The notes under the pieces were generated by a model. It was given only the letters and a program-made list of their open reading frames with translations. It was not told the origin of the DNA and did not search any database. From NCBI GenBank assembly GCA_013816805.1, contig JACDDS010000003.1, forward strand, positions 136,582-200,581: a DNA stretch of 64,000 nucleotides. The letters run 5' to 3'. Shown piece by piece: positions 26,785-35,891 of this stretch (positions within the stretch are counted from its first letter, which is position 1; each line of letters begins with the position of its first letter). This stretch comes from Chitinophagales bacterium (lineage in GTDB: Bacteria; Bacteroidota; Bacteroidia; Chitinophagales; UBA10324). The translations under genes and the position numbers were made by a program.

Positions 26785-29700
26785 CTACCGCATCAGGTAC
26801 ATTTTGCCTATTCCCTTTTTGAAATATGAATCCGTGCTGCTTCCATAATGATCTAAGGATTTACCGTTAAGTATGGCCGTTACCCTGTAAAAATAGAGCC
26901 CATTTGCGAGCTTATCACCATATTGGTCAGTGCCATTCCAGGTGTAATCAGTAATGTTGTTTCCGATATGAATATGACCAAGCTCATTCATAAAAATCTC
27001 TTTCACCACTCTTCCGGTAATGGTCATGATTTCAATCTTTAATGATTGTGGAACGATGCTTCCGGTCAATGTAAAAACAAATTGGGTAGAAGTGGAAAAA
27101 GGGTTGGGGTAATTAAGCACGTTAGAAATCATAGCAGCATTTATAACCTCGAAAGAAATTTTATAGGAATTAGATCCTGAAGCATTACCGCTACGATCGA
27201 ATCCCTGTACCACTAACTGGTATTTTCCATCAACCGGAAATGACTTTAGTACAGAGATCCGGGCCGTATTGTTTTTAGCAAGCTGGTCCTGGTTAGCTGG
27301 AAAAAATATAGCACTGGTATTGTCAAAAGTTACGGCGTGGTTAGAACCGTCAGGATAGATGAAGTAAAGCTTGAAAAGTGAAGTGTCGTTCAATGCGAGG
27401 AATTTATTTTCATCCTTAAGCATAATTTCTATATCCGGCTTTGCTGAAATCAGGTCACCATCCAGAATATGCATACCATCAAAGGTTACATCAAGCAAAG
27501 GGTTCTCCCGATCCCGCGAAAGAGAATACTTCACTACTCCAAAATTATTGAAATGCGTTTGTTCAGGCTGATCATTGTCAGGATTGGCTTCTGCATATAA
27601 ATAATTCAGACCTGCATAGCAATCACAGCCCGTATCAAATGAATAGGAAACATGAATAGTATCATTTGCCGGCAAGGGCTTATATCTTTTATAAAAGAGG
27701 TGTTTTGCATTGCTGATATCGGTTATCTCATACTTCATAAGCAAGCTGTCCATATTCCATGGTGATAAATTTTCAACCGCGACGGTTAAATTCTGCGGAA
27801 TAAACTGTTGAGCTGTATCCTTAAAACTAAAGTACGCAGAAGGGTTCAATGCAGCTTCCGGCACAGGCTGATAGTACACCTGCCATTCATCGAGCTGAAC
27901 TGGAGTTCTTTGGGAAGTATCGAGAGTATTTAAACGCAATTTCAAAAATGGATATAACAGGGAATTGATAGCCGTAAGCACCGTGTCGTTTGCAATAATG
28001 TTATTGGACAAAATAGTTTCAATTCCTTCGGAATTTACGCCAATAAGCTGCAGTGAAATGTGATCCTTTCCATTTTCAAGCTCATGAGCTTTCCAGTGTA
28101 AAGATGACCATGATTTCGCCGGCCCAATTAACGGTGATTCAATTGAACCCTGGTCCCAGTGGCCGGTAATAACAAAGCTTGGATTCAGAATGGAAGTAAA
28201 AGTATCCCCCACAACTTCATATACAGGATAGCGAAAATCATTTTTCTTTAGAAAAAAAACATACGGTACAATACTGTCTATAGAAGTAATTTTAGTAAGC
28301 CCCAGCTTTGTAAAAGCATTCAACATCGTTGCATCCCAGTTCCTGATATTAGCATCATTAATAGTCATCATCAGAATGTAATCACCATTAGGAATGGTAT
28401 CTAAAAAATGAATCACATCAAGATTTTCTGCAGACAGTGTATTGTATAAAAACATATTACGTGGATTGGGCTTGCATTGGATGCTTCCGTATAAACCCGT
28501 GGTACCACCGAGGTTCGGATTCATCCATTGTATACCGGTAGCAGAATCAATAACTGCAAACAAGACAGATGTTCCATACCCCCCGCAGTCCCATCTTGCC
28601 ATCAGCACACCGTTTATATAATAAGCGGGCTGATCAAGGGATAGCGGCCCTCCAATCCAGGTAGTGACTCCGTCGAATGCACTAACTGTTTTTACATCAC
28701 TCACGAAACTAAAAACCCTATTGCTTCCGAGTTGAACATTTACCAGGGGATCCTTTAAAAATTGAAAATAATGAGACTGGCTCCATCCTGTTGCGCTACC
28801 GTTGATGTGTGTGAATGAAGAAGTGTGCCAGCTTAAATGATTCCCATATAAAGTATCTAAGCTGGTACGCCAGTAGTAAACAACACTATCTTGTAATAGG
28901 GTGGCGGGGGCCCACTTAATTACGCCACCCTTTTGAGAAATCTTAATAGTGTGCAGTTGCAGGCTATTAAAATTTTCTGTTGTATCAATTTGGATAACAT
29001 ACTGCTTTATTCCCGCAAAGGGGTTAACGGTAGAGGCCTTTAAAATAACTCCTTGCGAGTTTACAATGGAATATTCATAGGGATAAACGGGAAGAATATC
29101 ATCAGTGAGTATTAGAAGAGGTACTGTTATTTCATTGTTTATTTCCGAGAGTTCTTCAATTTCTCCTGTAGCAGAAATGCTGTCCCCGGCATCCACCTTA
29201 ATGTCGAATTGGTTTATACCAAGTGAAAGGGAGGATTCCGTTTTAACCATTAGTGAAACGGTATCTGTGTAATACGGTGCTTTGATCCTATAGTGATATA
29301 AAAATTCTTCATCACCATTTGATAATTTCCTGTGTACATCTATGTAGATAGAATCGTTTATTGCTTCGCCGATATTTGTAATTATAATCTTAAGGTGAAA
29401 GGAATCTAGGCCGGCCGAAATAGTGGGTGGGTCAAAACTTACTGACTGGGCCTCTATTACATAATCAGGCTTTGCATGAGTATTTAATTTTAGAGAGGGA
29501 TCACAATCAAGCAGCATTTGTTCAGCTACGGCTTTATCTGTGGAAGAGGTTGATTGCGCAGCGATATTCTGGATAGTTCCAGCAATCACGGTGCCCACCG
29601 ATTTATTGTAATTTTTAACAGAAAGATTCTGGTAAAAATTGGTACTGTACAGATCTAGACTCGTAGAAAGAGAAAATTGAGAAGGAGCAAGAAATCCAAT

Positions 29701-31773
29701 TGCCGCTTTCCCTTCCTCAAAAATAAAGTTCTCACTTATGCCGTGTGTACTCGTAAAAAGGTTTCCAATAAGACAACCATTCGTAAGCATAAAGGGATAC
29801 TTGCCATAGTTATCGTATTGATCCGGCTTATCGAGGTTAAAGTCAAATGAGTTATAGGAAGAATGGCCAAAAAACGTGATCATGGAAACACCGCTTTTCA
29901 GGATAGAATCCACATAGGTAGAAGTAACATATTGTATAGGGGAACTGCTGGATTTAAAAAATGAAAATACGTGACCGCCGTATAAGGTATCTTGTATAAT
30001 CAATTTGTATTTATTGAGGAAGTATTCGTAAACCGATTGCTCTGCAGCATTCAAACCTCCGGCAAGATGTACCACATTTTTCATCCACGCCATATTTTCT
30101 ATGGTCTGAAAAGGAATGGATTGGGCGCTCATAAAAAGCTTTGCCTTATCTAAATAAATCCGGATTTCATTTGCGCTAAGGCATGAAATTCTGCCAATTG
30201 GAATACGGGGTACGGGTGAAGCATTCGTAGCAGTTAACAAATTATCAGAGCCAGGATTTCCAAAAGTGGGAACATAGCAAAGCGACCGGTTGACAGAGTT
30301 GCTCCAAATACTGGTGTATTCTATTCCCTTTCCAATTAAAAAAAGGTGACGCTCATCAGGCGGCCATTTGCTTAAAATGTAATCCGCAAAATTTCTTATT
30401 GCGAGTGGATGAAGCCGGATTCCATAAGCAAATTGATCATAGAGCTGATTCACATCAACCACAATGGACTTATAACCATAAGAATTTTTAAAATCACGGT
30501 AGTCATTAATATAGTTATGTCCTGTTCCGTCATTAAAAAAAAATGGATGTGTGATGATGATAAAATTGCCCTGATTAAGAGGAATTGAAAAGTCAGTGAA
30601 CTGAACAGAAAACAGGGAGTCCACTTTTTTTATAACTTCCGAAGTATCTTCTGATATTAATAATAGTTGCCGCTCCGATATAGAAGCCGGCAGAACAAAT
30701 TTTTCCGTATCGTTTTGTACGATAGCTTCCATTCTCAGATGATTGGTGAAATCAAATAAAACAGGCTCCGCACCACGTTCATCGAAATTTACAATCTCAA
30801 TATATTTATTCGATGGTCCACCATTGACATTAAAAAGAAAGGAGGAACTATTGCCGGCATTAAATTGCCTTGGATATTTCAATTCCTGCCAGGCGACAGA
30901 GTTGTAATCTGTAACCTCAGTGGAGGCTGCATTGGAATAAGTAACCGCCGTATTATCTGTGAGCCAGCTATTGGAAGGCAACGAAGCCTTTATCTCCTGG
31001 GTAACAAATCCAAACGAATTCCCTGTGTAAAGCGTGTTCCCATTTATAGAAATGCTGAGTACGTGGTTTGTCAGTCCTGCAGCCACCGCATATGCATTGA
31101 AAACCGCTGGCGGGCCTGCAACGTAGAGATAGGGGGTGCTTAGTGCATAGCTTATCTGGCTCTTGTTAAATGCTGCATCCGTATAACCTTCCGTAGTGTT
31201 AAAATCTGATTCGTAAACGGCTTGCCCTGTGTATGTTGTAGGGCCGATGCCGTAATTTGCCGGGGCTCGGTCTCTGCCAAAAGTATCACCGGAAATGTAC
31301 CAGCAATAAGATTCTTTCTGTGGATGGTTTAACAGGTTATCAGCAATGGTATCGAACCGAAGATGATTCGGCTGACTGTTCCATGTTAGATAATAGCACG
31401 CAGTATCGTTAAACATGCTCAGGCGCTCATTTGCCTGCCAGCTTTTGTCAAGATAAAGACTAGAATCAAGTGAACCATCGTTATGTCGGGCATAAAATTC
31501 TATGTAGTCATTCGTTGCGAATGCGCCTTCAGCGGTGGCATAAACAGGGATTTCGGCGCCACGGCTAAAAATTTGAAATTCGTTTCCGGTTATCGTGGTA
31601 AGCGGTACACCAAACTTTACAAGCGTTTCATAATCCAGGTGATAAAAACCATCATTAATGATCTTGAATTTGAAATAAGATTGCTGAAAGCTGATCCATT
31701 CATTGCCTGTTAGCTGGGCAAAGGCATCTAAAGAAAATATTAAAAGTGCAACGCTAAGTACAATCTTTTTCAT
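26785..31773 (-). CDS. Large C25 (gingipain/PorU-like) peptidase with T9SS-type C-terminus
   Basis: 1662 residues with a signal peptide (KKIVLSVALLIFSLDAFAQ). The PorU-like N-terminal beta region starts IINDGFYHLDYETLVKFG. The C25 peptidase domain has the catalytic His in FFGHSSYNSFDF (about 637) and Cys in MLTNGCLIGNLFTS (about 667). CARDB/Ig-like domains follow (ISAGLDSFHLKIIITNIGEA). The C-terminus is FlgD-Ig-like (NYPNPFSTSTQFVF...DYTWNGTDQYGDKLANGLYFYR). Classical PorU, the T9SS sortase, is about 1150-1300 residues, so this is either an extended PorU-like protein or a secreted C25 relative. The start overlaps the end of the PorV/PorQ-family gene by 4 bp, indicating translational coupling. 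The T9SS link is strong, the sortase identity is not. Confidence 0.8.
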   Translation of the reverse strand: MKKIVLSVALLIFSLDAFAQLTGNEWISFQQSYFKFKIINDGFYHLDYETLVKFGVPLTTITGNEFQIFSRGAEIPVYATAEGAFATNDYIEFYARHNDGSLDSSLYLDKSWQANERLSMFNDTACYYLTWNSQPNHLRFDTIADNLLNHPQKESYCWYISGDTFGRDRAPANYGIGPTTYTGQAVYESDFNTTEGYTDAAFNKSQISYALSTPYLYVAGPPAVFNAYAVAAGLTNHVLSISINGNTLYTGNSFGFVTQEIKASLPSNSWLTDNTAVTYSNAASTEVTDYNSVAWQELKYPRQFNAGNSSSFLFNVNGGPSNKYIEIVNFDERGAEPVLFDFTNHLRMEAIVQNDTEKFVLPASISERQLLLISEDTSEVIKKVDSLFSVQFTDFSIPLNQGNFIIITHPFFFNDGTGHNYINDYRDFKNSYGYKSIVVDVNQLYDQFAYGIRLHPLAIRNFADYILSKWPPDERHLFLIGKGIEYTSIWSNSVNRSLCYVPTFGNPGSDNLLTATNASPVPRIPIGRISCLSANEIRIYLDKAKLFMSAQSIPFQTIENMAWMKNVVHLAGGLNAAEQSVYEYFLNKYKLIIQDTLYGGHVFSFFKSSSSPIQYVTSTYVDSILKSGVSMITFFGHSSYNSFDFNLDKPDQYDNYGKYPFMLTNGCLIGNLFTSTHGISENFIFEEGKAAIGFLAPSQFSLSTSLDLYSTNFYQNLSVKNYNKSVGTVIAGTIQNIAAQSTSSTDKAVAEQMLLDCDPSLKLNTHAKPDYVIEAQSVSFDPPTISAGLDSFHLKIIITNIGEAINDSIYIDVHRKLSNGDEEFLYHYRIKAPYYTDTVSLMVKTESSLSLGINQFDIKVDAGDSISATGEIEELSEINNEITVPLLILTDDILPVYPYEYSIVNSQGVILKASTVNPFAGIKQYVIQIDTTENFNSLQLHTIKISQKGGVIKWAPATLLQDSVVYYWRTSLDTLYGNHLSWHTSSFTHINGSATGWSQSHYFQFLKDPLVNVQLGSNRVFSFVSDVKTVSAFDGVTTWIGGPLSLDQPAYYINGVLMARWDCGGYGTSVLFAVIDSATGIQWMNPNLGGTTGLYGSIQCKPNPRNMFLYNTLSAENLDVIHFLDTIPNGDYILMMTINDANIRNWDATMLNAFTKLGLTKITSIDSIVPYVFFLKKNDFRYPVYEVVGDTFTSILNPSFVITGHWDQGSIESPLIGPAKSWSSLHWKAHELENGKDHISLQLIGVNSEGIETILSNNIIANDTVLTAINSLLYPFLKLRLNTLDTSQRTPVQLDEWQVYYQPVPEAALNPSAYFSFKDTAQQFIPQNLTVAVENLSPWNMDSLLMKYEITDISNAKHLFYKRYKPLPANDTIHVSYSFDTGCDCYAGLNYLYAEANPDNDQPEQTHFNNFGVVKYSLSRDRENPLLDVTFDGMHILDGDLISAKPDIEIMLKDENKFLALNDTSLFKLYFIYPDGSNHAVTFDNTSAIFFPANQDQLAKNNTARISVLKSFPVDGKYQLVVQGFDRSGNASGSNSYKISFEVINAAMISNVLNYPNPFSTSTQFVFTLTGSIVPQSLKIEIMTITGRVVKEIFMNELGHIHIGNNITDYTWNGTDQYGDKLANGLYFYRVTAILNGKSLDHYGSSTDSYFKKGIGKMYLMR

Positions 31774-32870
31774 CTGCCATAACCAGCTTTGGGTTTATCA
31801 GCTACGCCAAACCTTATTGAAAATACGTGTGAGTATAGGGAGCCTGAAAGGTCACCTAAATTAGTAAGCGCATAATCTATATCAACTGTTTTTATCCTCA
31901 AACCTATACCTATATTAGGCTGAACGGTAAGCGCCTTAGAGCTGTCTATATTTCTAACCCGTTGAAAATTCCCGACTCCGGCACGTAGATAGATGGTTTT
32001 CCCGTAACCGGCTTCCAGGCCAATATGAGGATCAAAGGAAAAAGGCTTCGCACTGATGAGCACGTTTCTTTTTCCATCGGTGGTTACATCCACATCAATT
32101 TCAGGCAGTAATGATATTTTATTCGTCTTGCCAAATTCAAAGTTATATGCCGCTCCAAGAATAATTTTCGGTGCCGTGAGCTCAATAGAATTTCCAGGGA
32201 TAATATTATTTGTCTCAGAAAAAATGGTTTGTTCCTGGTCGGTAAAATCAAAGTTCCATGCATTAAAGGTTGTGGTGATGTCTTTCCCCAGGGCGCCAAA
32301 CCTCCAATTTTTTAACTGGTACTGGGCACCAATATCGATGCCTACGCCCCATGAATGTGCAAAGCTTCCGGCGGTGCGATGTATAATTTTAAGGGTGCCA
32401 CCTGCTCTTAATCCTTCAATCGGCAATGATTGTGCATAGGAAAATAGAGCTGCATAATCGGCAACTGAAAAGGTGGTTACATTATTATAATTGATACTGC
32501 CATCCGGTTCAATCAGAAATAAAGTGTTAGGGATGTCATCCACTCCAAAGCGAATCAGGGAGAGCGCCATTACGCGATTCTTATCCTGGAGTGGAAGTGC
32601 CACGGATGCATAATCATATTTGGCGATGCCGGCAAAATATTCGGAATGCATCAGCCCCACTTCAAATTTCTTATCCATCAGCGATAATCCGGCAGGATTC
32701 CAGAAACCGGCCGTAACATCGCTCACCGTCGCCACTTGCGCGCCCGACATACCTAAAGCACGCGCACCCACACCAATACTCAGGAATTCATTACTGTACT
32801 TATAGAATTGAGCAAACGCTGAAGAACCAAAGCATACTGCAATTGCAAAAGGTAAAAATATTTTTTTCAT
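31770..32870 (-). CDS. PorV/PorQ family outer-membrane beta-barrel protein
   Basis: 366 residues with signal peptide KKIFLPFAIAVCFGSSAFAQ. The mature start, EFLSIGVGARALGMSGAQ followed by DVTAGFWNPAGLS, is the hallmark of the PorV/PorQ/UPF0164 family, FadL-like barrels. PorV works with PorU as the T9SS attachment complex and PorQ with PorZ. Which subtype this is cannot be settled by eye. Coupling to the C25 peptidase (4-bp overlap, ATGA) supports a functional pair in the outer membrane. Alternating aromatic beta strands run to the C-terminus (SHVFSIRFGV). Confidence 0.83.
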   Translation of the reverse strand: MKKIFLPFAIAVCFGSSAFAQFYKYSNEFLSIGVGARALGMSGAQVATVSDVTAGFWNPAGLSLMDKKFEVGLMHSEYFAGIAKYDYASVALPLQDKNRVMALSLIRFGVDDIPNTLFLIEPDGSINYNNVTTFSVADYAALFSYAQSLPIEGLRAGGTLKIIHRTAGSFAHSWGVGIDIGAQYQLKNWRFGALGKDITTTFNAWNFDFTDQEQTIFSETNNIIPGNSIELTAPKIILGAAYNFEFGKTNKISLLPEIDVDVTTDGKRNVLISAKPFSFDPHIGLEAGYGKTIYLRAGVGNFQRVRNIDSSKALTVQPNIGIGLRIKTVDIDYALTNLGDLSGSLYSHVFSIRFGVADKPKAGYGR

Positions 32871-32985
32871 TAAAGTATATCCGTGAGAGATATGAAACGC
32901 AGCCCTTATACGTGTATTGTAAAAGTAAAAATTAATAATGGAATGGAAATGTTGAAAACGCTTTAGAATTTATAATAAAGCGCAA

Positions 32986-33411
32986 TTACCTGGTGCCTAA
33001 ACTCTGCAATAAGATTTCGTGAAATTCGAAAGCATTGACGACATTAATTGGAGGAAAAGAGTGTTTTTTAAGAATATCAAAGTGTTTATCGTGTGTAATC
33101 AGGTAATCGGCTGCAGCTGAAATTGCACAATCGGCAAACTTATTATCATCAATATCATGCTCTATTAGATTCCATCGGAAAAATGGTTCATGATGTACCA
33201 CATTGGAGGCTTCACTAAGAATAAGTAAAAAGGTGGCTACAGCTGAATCATCATAGCGGAAACGGATTTGCTCTTCAAATTCCAGCTATATATCATTACT
33301 CACTATTAAAATGAAATCTCCGGAAATTAAGCTCTTATATAGCCAGTGTAAATTACTTCGGGGACTAATTGTAACCATCATTACGTTGGTATCAATAACA
33401 ATAGATATCAT
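32986..33411 (-). pseudogene. PIN-domain toxin (TA system) interrupted by an in-frame TAG
   Basis: From ATG at 33411-33409 the frame encodes a complete PIN protein of about 141 residues, except that codon 42 is TAG (33288-33286). Upstream it reads MISIVIDTNVMMVTISPRS and ends SNDI, then stop, then LEFEEQIRFRY. The metal ligands are otherwise intact: DTN near the start, a conserved Glu in LEFEEQ, and DNKFADCAISA with LITHDKHF. This matches the putative PIN-family toxins (ribonucleases) of type II systems, and in relatives the stop position is normally a hydrophobic or Trp residue. The ATG overlaps the antitoxin stop by 4 bp. Only the 71-residue C-terminal part from 33201 remains open, so the toxin is probably inactive. 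Confidence 0.78.
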
Positions 33412-33620
33412 TGTTTTGGATCACTGAGCCAACTATCAAAATCTTTTTCAGTATAGCCTTTTTTATCACTTATATTCCCGATTTTTTTTGTAAATTTTTC
33501 TGATAAATGTCGCACCAAAAGCGACTTAATGTCATATAATTCCTGTTCGCTCAAGGGTTGCGAAAAAAGTTTAAGAATCTCTAACTGTGTTTTATTCAAT
33601 GGGGTTTTGAAATCATTCAT
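33408..33620 (-). CDS. Small antitoxin-like protein of the PIN toxin pair
   Basis: 70 residues, mostly charged and helical (NKTQLEILKLFSQPLSEQELYDI), ending in an acidic tail (YTEKDFDSWLSDPKQ). It lies immediately upstream of the PIN frame with a 4-bp stop/start overlap, the usual antitoxin-first order. This small-protein family occurs beside PIN toxins in Bacteroidota and Cyanobacteria. It is intact while its toxin carries a nonsense codon. In type II systems the antitoxin binds and blocks the RNase and often represses its own promoter, which I infer rather than see. Confidence 0.7.
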   Translation of the reverse strand: MNDFKTPLNKTQLEILKLFSQPLSEQELYDIKSLLVRHLSEKFTKKIGNISDKKGYTEKDFDSWLSDPKQ

Positions 33621-33790
33621 ACTTAATATTTAATACAAAAGTAAAAGCAATTTTTAAAAAAACTGAATTTCTGGTTTTAGTAAAATCTATAACCTAAGCA
33701 TTTGTTGTGTTTGTCTGATTGAATAATTACAATAGCAGGACTATACAAATGCGATAAACCGGTCCTTTATCTTTACTAAAAATTTTAAAA

Positions 33791-35065
33791 ATGAATTTTA
33801 TCGAAGAATTGAAATGGCGGGGATTGCTGTTTGATACTACTCCCGATACGGAACATCACCTGAATTCAGGTTCCCGGTCAGGTTATATTGGATTCGATCC
33901 TTCGGCACCTTCACTCCATATCGGTAACCTGATGCAGATCATGCTGCTGGTTCATTTTCAGCGGTCAGGCCATAAGCCGATAGCTTTGGTAGGAGGTGCT
34001 ACGGGGATGATCGGCGATCCATCCGGTAAATCGGAGGAACGGAAATTATTAAGTGAAGAAAAAATCCGTGAGTATGAAGTTAAAATTAAAGAGCAGCTAA
34101 GCCGGTTCCTGGATTTTGGACAAAAATCAAACAGCGCTTCCATTGAAAATAATTACGAGTGGTATAAAAATATGAATGTGCTGGAATTCCTGCGCGACGT
34201 GGGAAAATACCTTACGGTAAATTATATGATGGCAAAGGATTCGGTAAAGAACCGATTGGAAACGGGAATTTCATTTACTGAATTTTCATACCAGCTGCTG
34301 CAGGGTTACGATTTCTTCTGGCTGAACCAGAACAGGAATTGTACACTGCAGATGGGTGGTTCCGATCAATGGGGAAATATTGTTGCAGGAATAGAGCTTA
34401 CCAGGAAAAAATCCGGCAATGAATTATTTGCAGTCACCAGTCCGCTTGTGACACGTGCCGATGGAAAAAAATTCGGTAAAACAGAAGAAGGCACTATCTG
34501 GCTCGATAAGACCATGACATCACCCTATAAGTTTTACCAGTTCTGGCTAAACATCGGCGATGAGGAGGCCACAAAGTACATACGGTACTTTTCTTTATTC
34601 GAAGAAGAAGAAGTGCAGGAGCTGGAAAAAAACCATGTTGCTTCACCTCACCTGCGCCTGCTTCAGCAGGTACTTGCAAAAGATATTACCATCCGCGTCC
34701 ATTCAGAAGATGATTATCAGCAGGCGCTGCAGGCTTCTAAGATCCTGTTCGGACAAGCAACAGCGGAAGAGCTCCGATCACTGAGCAATCGTGATTTTGA
34801 GGAAATTTTTGAAGGCGTTCCAACCACAAAATTAAGCAGATCGGATTTTGATAATGGAATGGAGGTGATGAAATTATTGGTGGATGAAACTCATTTTTTT
34901 CCTACAAGAAGTGATGCTCGCCGCACCATTCAGGGCAATGGAGCCGGAATCAACAAGCAGCAAATTACCCTTGACCAGGTAGTGAACGCAGATCAGCTCA
35001 TTAACAATCGCTACCTGCTGTTGCAAAAAGGAAAGAAGAATTATTTCCTGGTGATTGCAGAATGA
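33791..35065 (+). CDS. tyrS: Tyrosine--tRNA ligase
   Basis: 424 residues. A class I synthetase with the HIGH-type motif in APSLHIGNLMQ (about 43-47), tyrosine-binding residues in the QLLQGYDFFWL and QMGGSDQWGNI segments, and the KMSKS equivalent KFGKT in DGKKFGKTEEG. The C-terminal S4-like RNA-binding domain ends VNADQLINNRYLLLQKGKKNYFLV. It charges tRNA-Tyr in the cytoplasm. The Nudix gene begins about 30 bp after its stop and is probably co-transcribed. Confidence 0.97.
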   Translation: MNFIEELKWRGLLFDTTPDTEHHLNSGSRSGYIGFDPSAPSLHIGNLMQIMLLVHFQRSGHKPIALVGGATGMIGDPSGKSEERKLLSEEKIREYEVKIKEQLSRFLDFGQKSNSASIENNYEWYKNMNVLEFLRDVGKYLTVNYMMAKDSVKNRLETGISFTEFSYQLLQGYDFFWLNQNRNCTLQMGGSDQWGNIVAGIELTRKKSGNELFAVTSPLVTRADGKKFGKTEEGTIWLDKTMTSPYKFYQFWLNIGDEEATKYIRYFSLFEEEEVQELEKNHVASPHLRLLQQVLAKDITIRVHSEDDYQQALQASKILFGQATAEELRSLSNRDFEEIFEGVPTTKLSRSDFDNGMEVMKLLVDETHFFPTRSDARRTIQGNGAGINKQQITLDQVVNADQLINNRYLLLQKGKKNYFLVIAE

Positions 35066-35096
35066 TATCCATTTGAAAATAATAATTGGTGATCAA

Positions 35097-35747
35097 ATGC
35101 AAATGGATTTTTCAACCTTCATCGAAAGACTAACGATACAGCTCAGTCATTCGCTTCCGGGTGAAGAAGTCCAGCTAATTATGGCGCCGGAGACTCGACT
35201 TCGGTACCGGGAATATTATTCTTCCATTCCAAATCCAAAAAAAAGCGGTGTGCTCATCTGCATCTATCCTAAAAAAGGTATTGCGCATACCGTACTGATG
35301 CTGCGGCCTGACAAGCAGGGTATACACAGTGGTCAGGTTAGCTTCCCTGGCGGAAGGCAAGATAAGCAGGACACGGATCTGGAGGCAACGGCTTTGCGTG
35401 AAGCAAATGAAGAGATTGGCATTCAAAAAAATGACGTGGTTATCATTGGGAAGCTCACGCCTTTACTAATTCCTGTAAGCAGTTTCCATGTGGAGCCTTT
35501 CATTGGCTACCTTAATTACGCCCCGGTATTTAGTTTAAATAAAGCCGAAGTGATGGATGTTATTGAAATGGAAGTGCAGGAATTGCTGGAAGAGAGAATG
35601 GTGCTTCGGGATGAATTTTTATCTGGAACCGGCTTGAAGATAAACGCTCCGTATTATCTGGTTGCAGGCCACAAGGTATGGGGCGCAACGGCAATGATGC
35701 TTCGGGAGCTGGAAGAGCTGTTGAGGGCGGTTTACAATTTAGATTAA
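35097..35747 (+). CDS. Nudix hydrolase, coenzyme A pyrophosphatase type
   Basis: About 217 residues from ATG at 35097. An earlier TTG at 35055 would overlap tyrS and give a less convincing N-terminus. The Nudix box is GGRQDKQDTDLEATALREAN followed by EEIG, matching Gx5Ex7REUxEExGU. Just upstream is the LMLRPDKQGIHSGQVSFPGG segment typical of CoA pyrophosphatases (NUDT7/YeaB class). It probably cleaves CoA or another nucleoside-diphosphate derivative. Located directly downstream of tyrS. Confidence 0.87.
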   Translation: MQMDFSTFIERLTIQLSHSLPGEEVQLIMAPETRLRYREYYSSIPNPKKSGVLICIYPKKGIAHTVLMLRPDKQGIHSGQVSFPGGRQDKQDTDLEATALREANEEIGIQKNDVVIIGKLTPLLIPVSSFHVEPFIGYLNYAPVFSLNKAEVMDVIEMEVQELLEERMVLRDEFLSGTGLKINAPYYLVAGHKVWGATAMMLRELEELLRAVYNLD

Positions 35748-35837
35748 GCTGTCAGTTGTCAGCAATCAGCAAAATAACCTTCCATGCCAAGTCATGGTAT
35801 TTATTAAGTATTTAAACTTATCTCTGAACAAGTAAAA

Positions 35838-35879
35838 AACCGGCTGCGCTATTGAATTAAGTCAATGGCACAGCCGGCT
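35838..35879. terminator. Hairpin between the Nudix gene and the arylsulfotransferase-like pseudogene
   Basis: Imperfect stem AACCGGCTGCGCTATTGA against TCAATGGCACAGCCGGCT, with an 8-bp AT loop. An A-run precedes it (35834-35839), giving a T-run on the minus strand. It probably ends transcription of the convergent genes. Confidence 0.7.
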
Positions 35880-35891
35880 AAAATGAGATAA

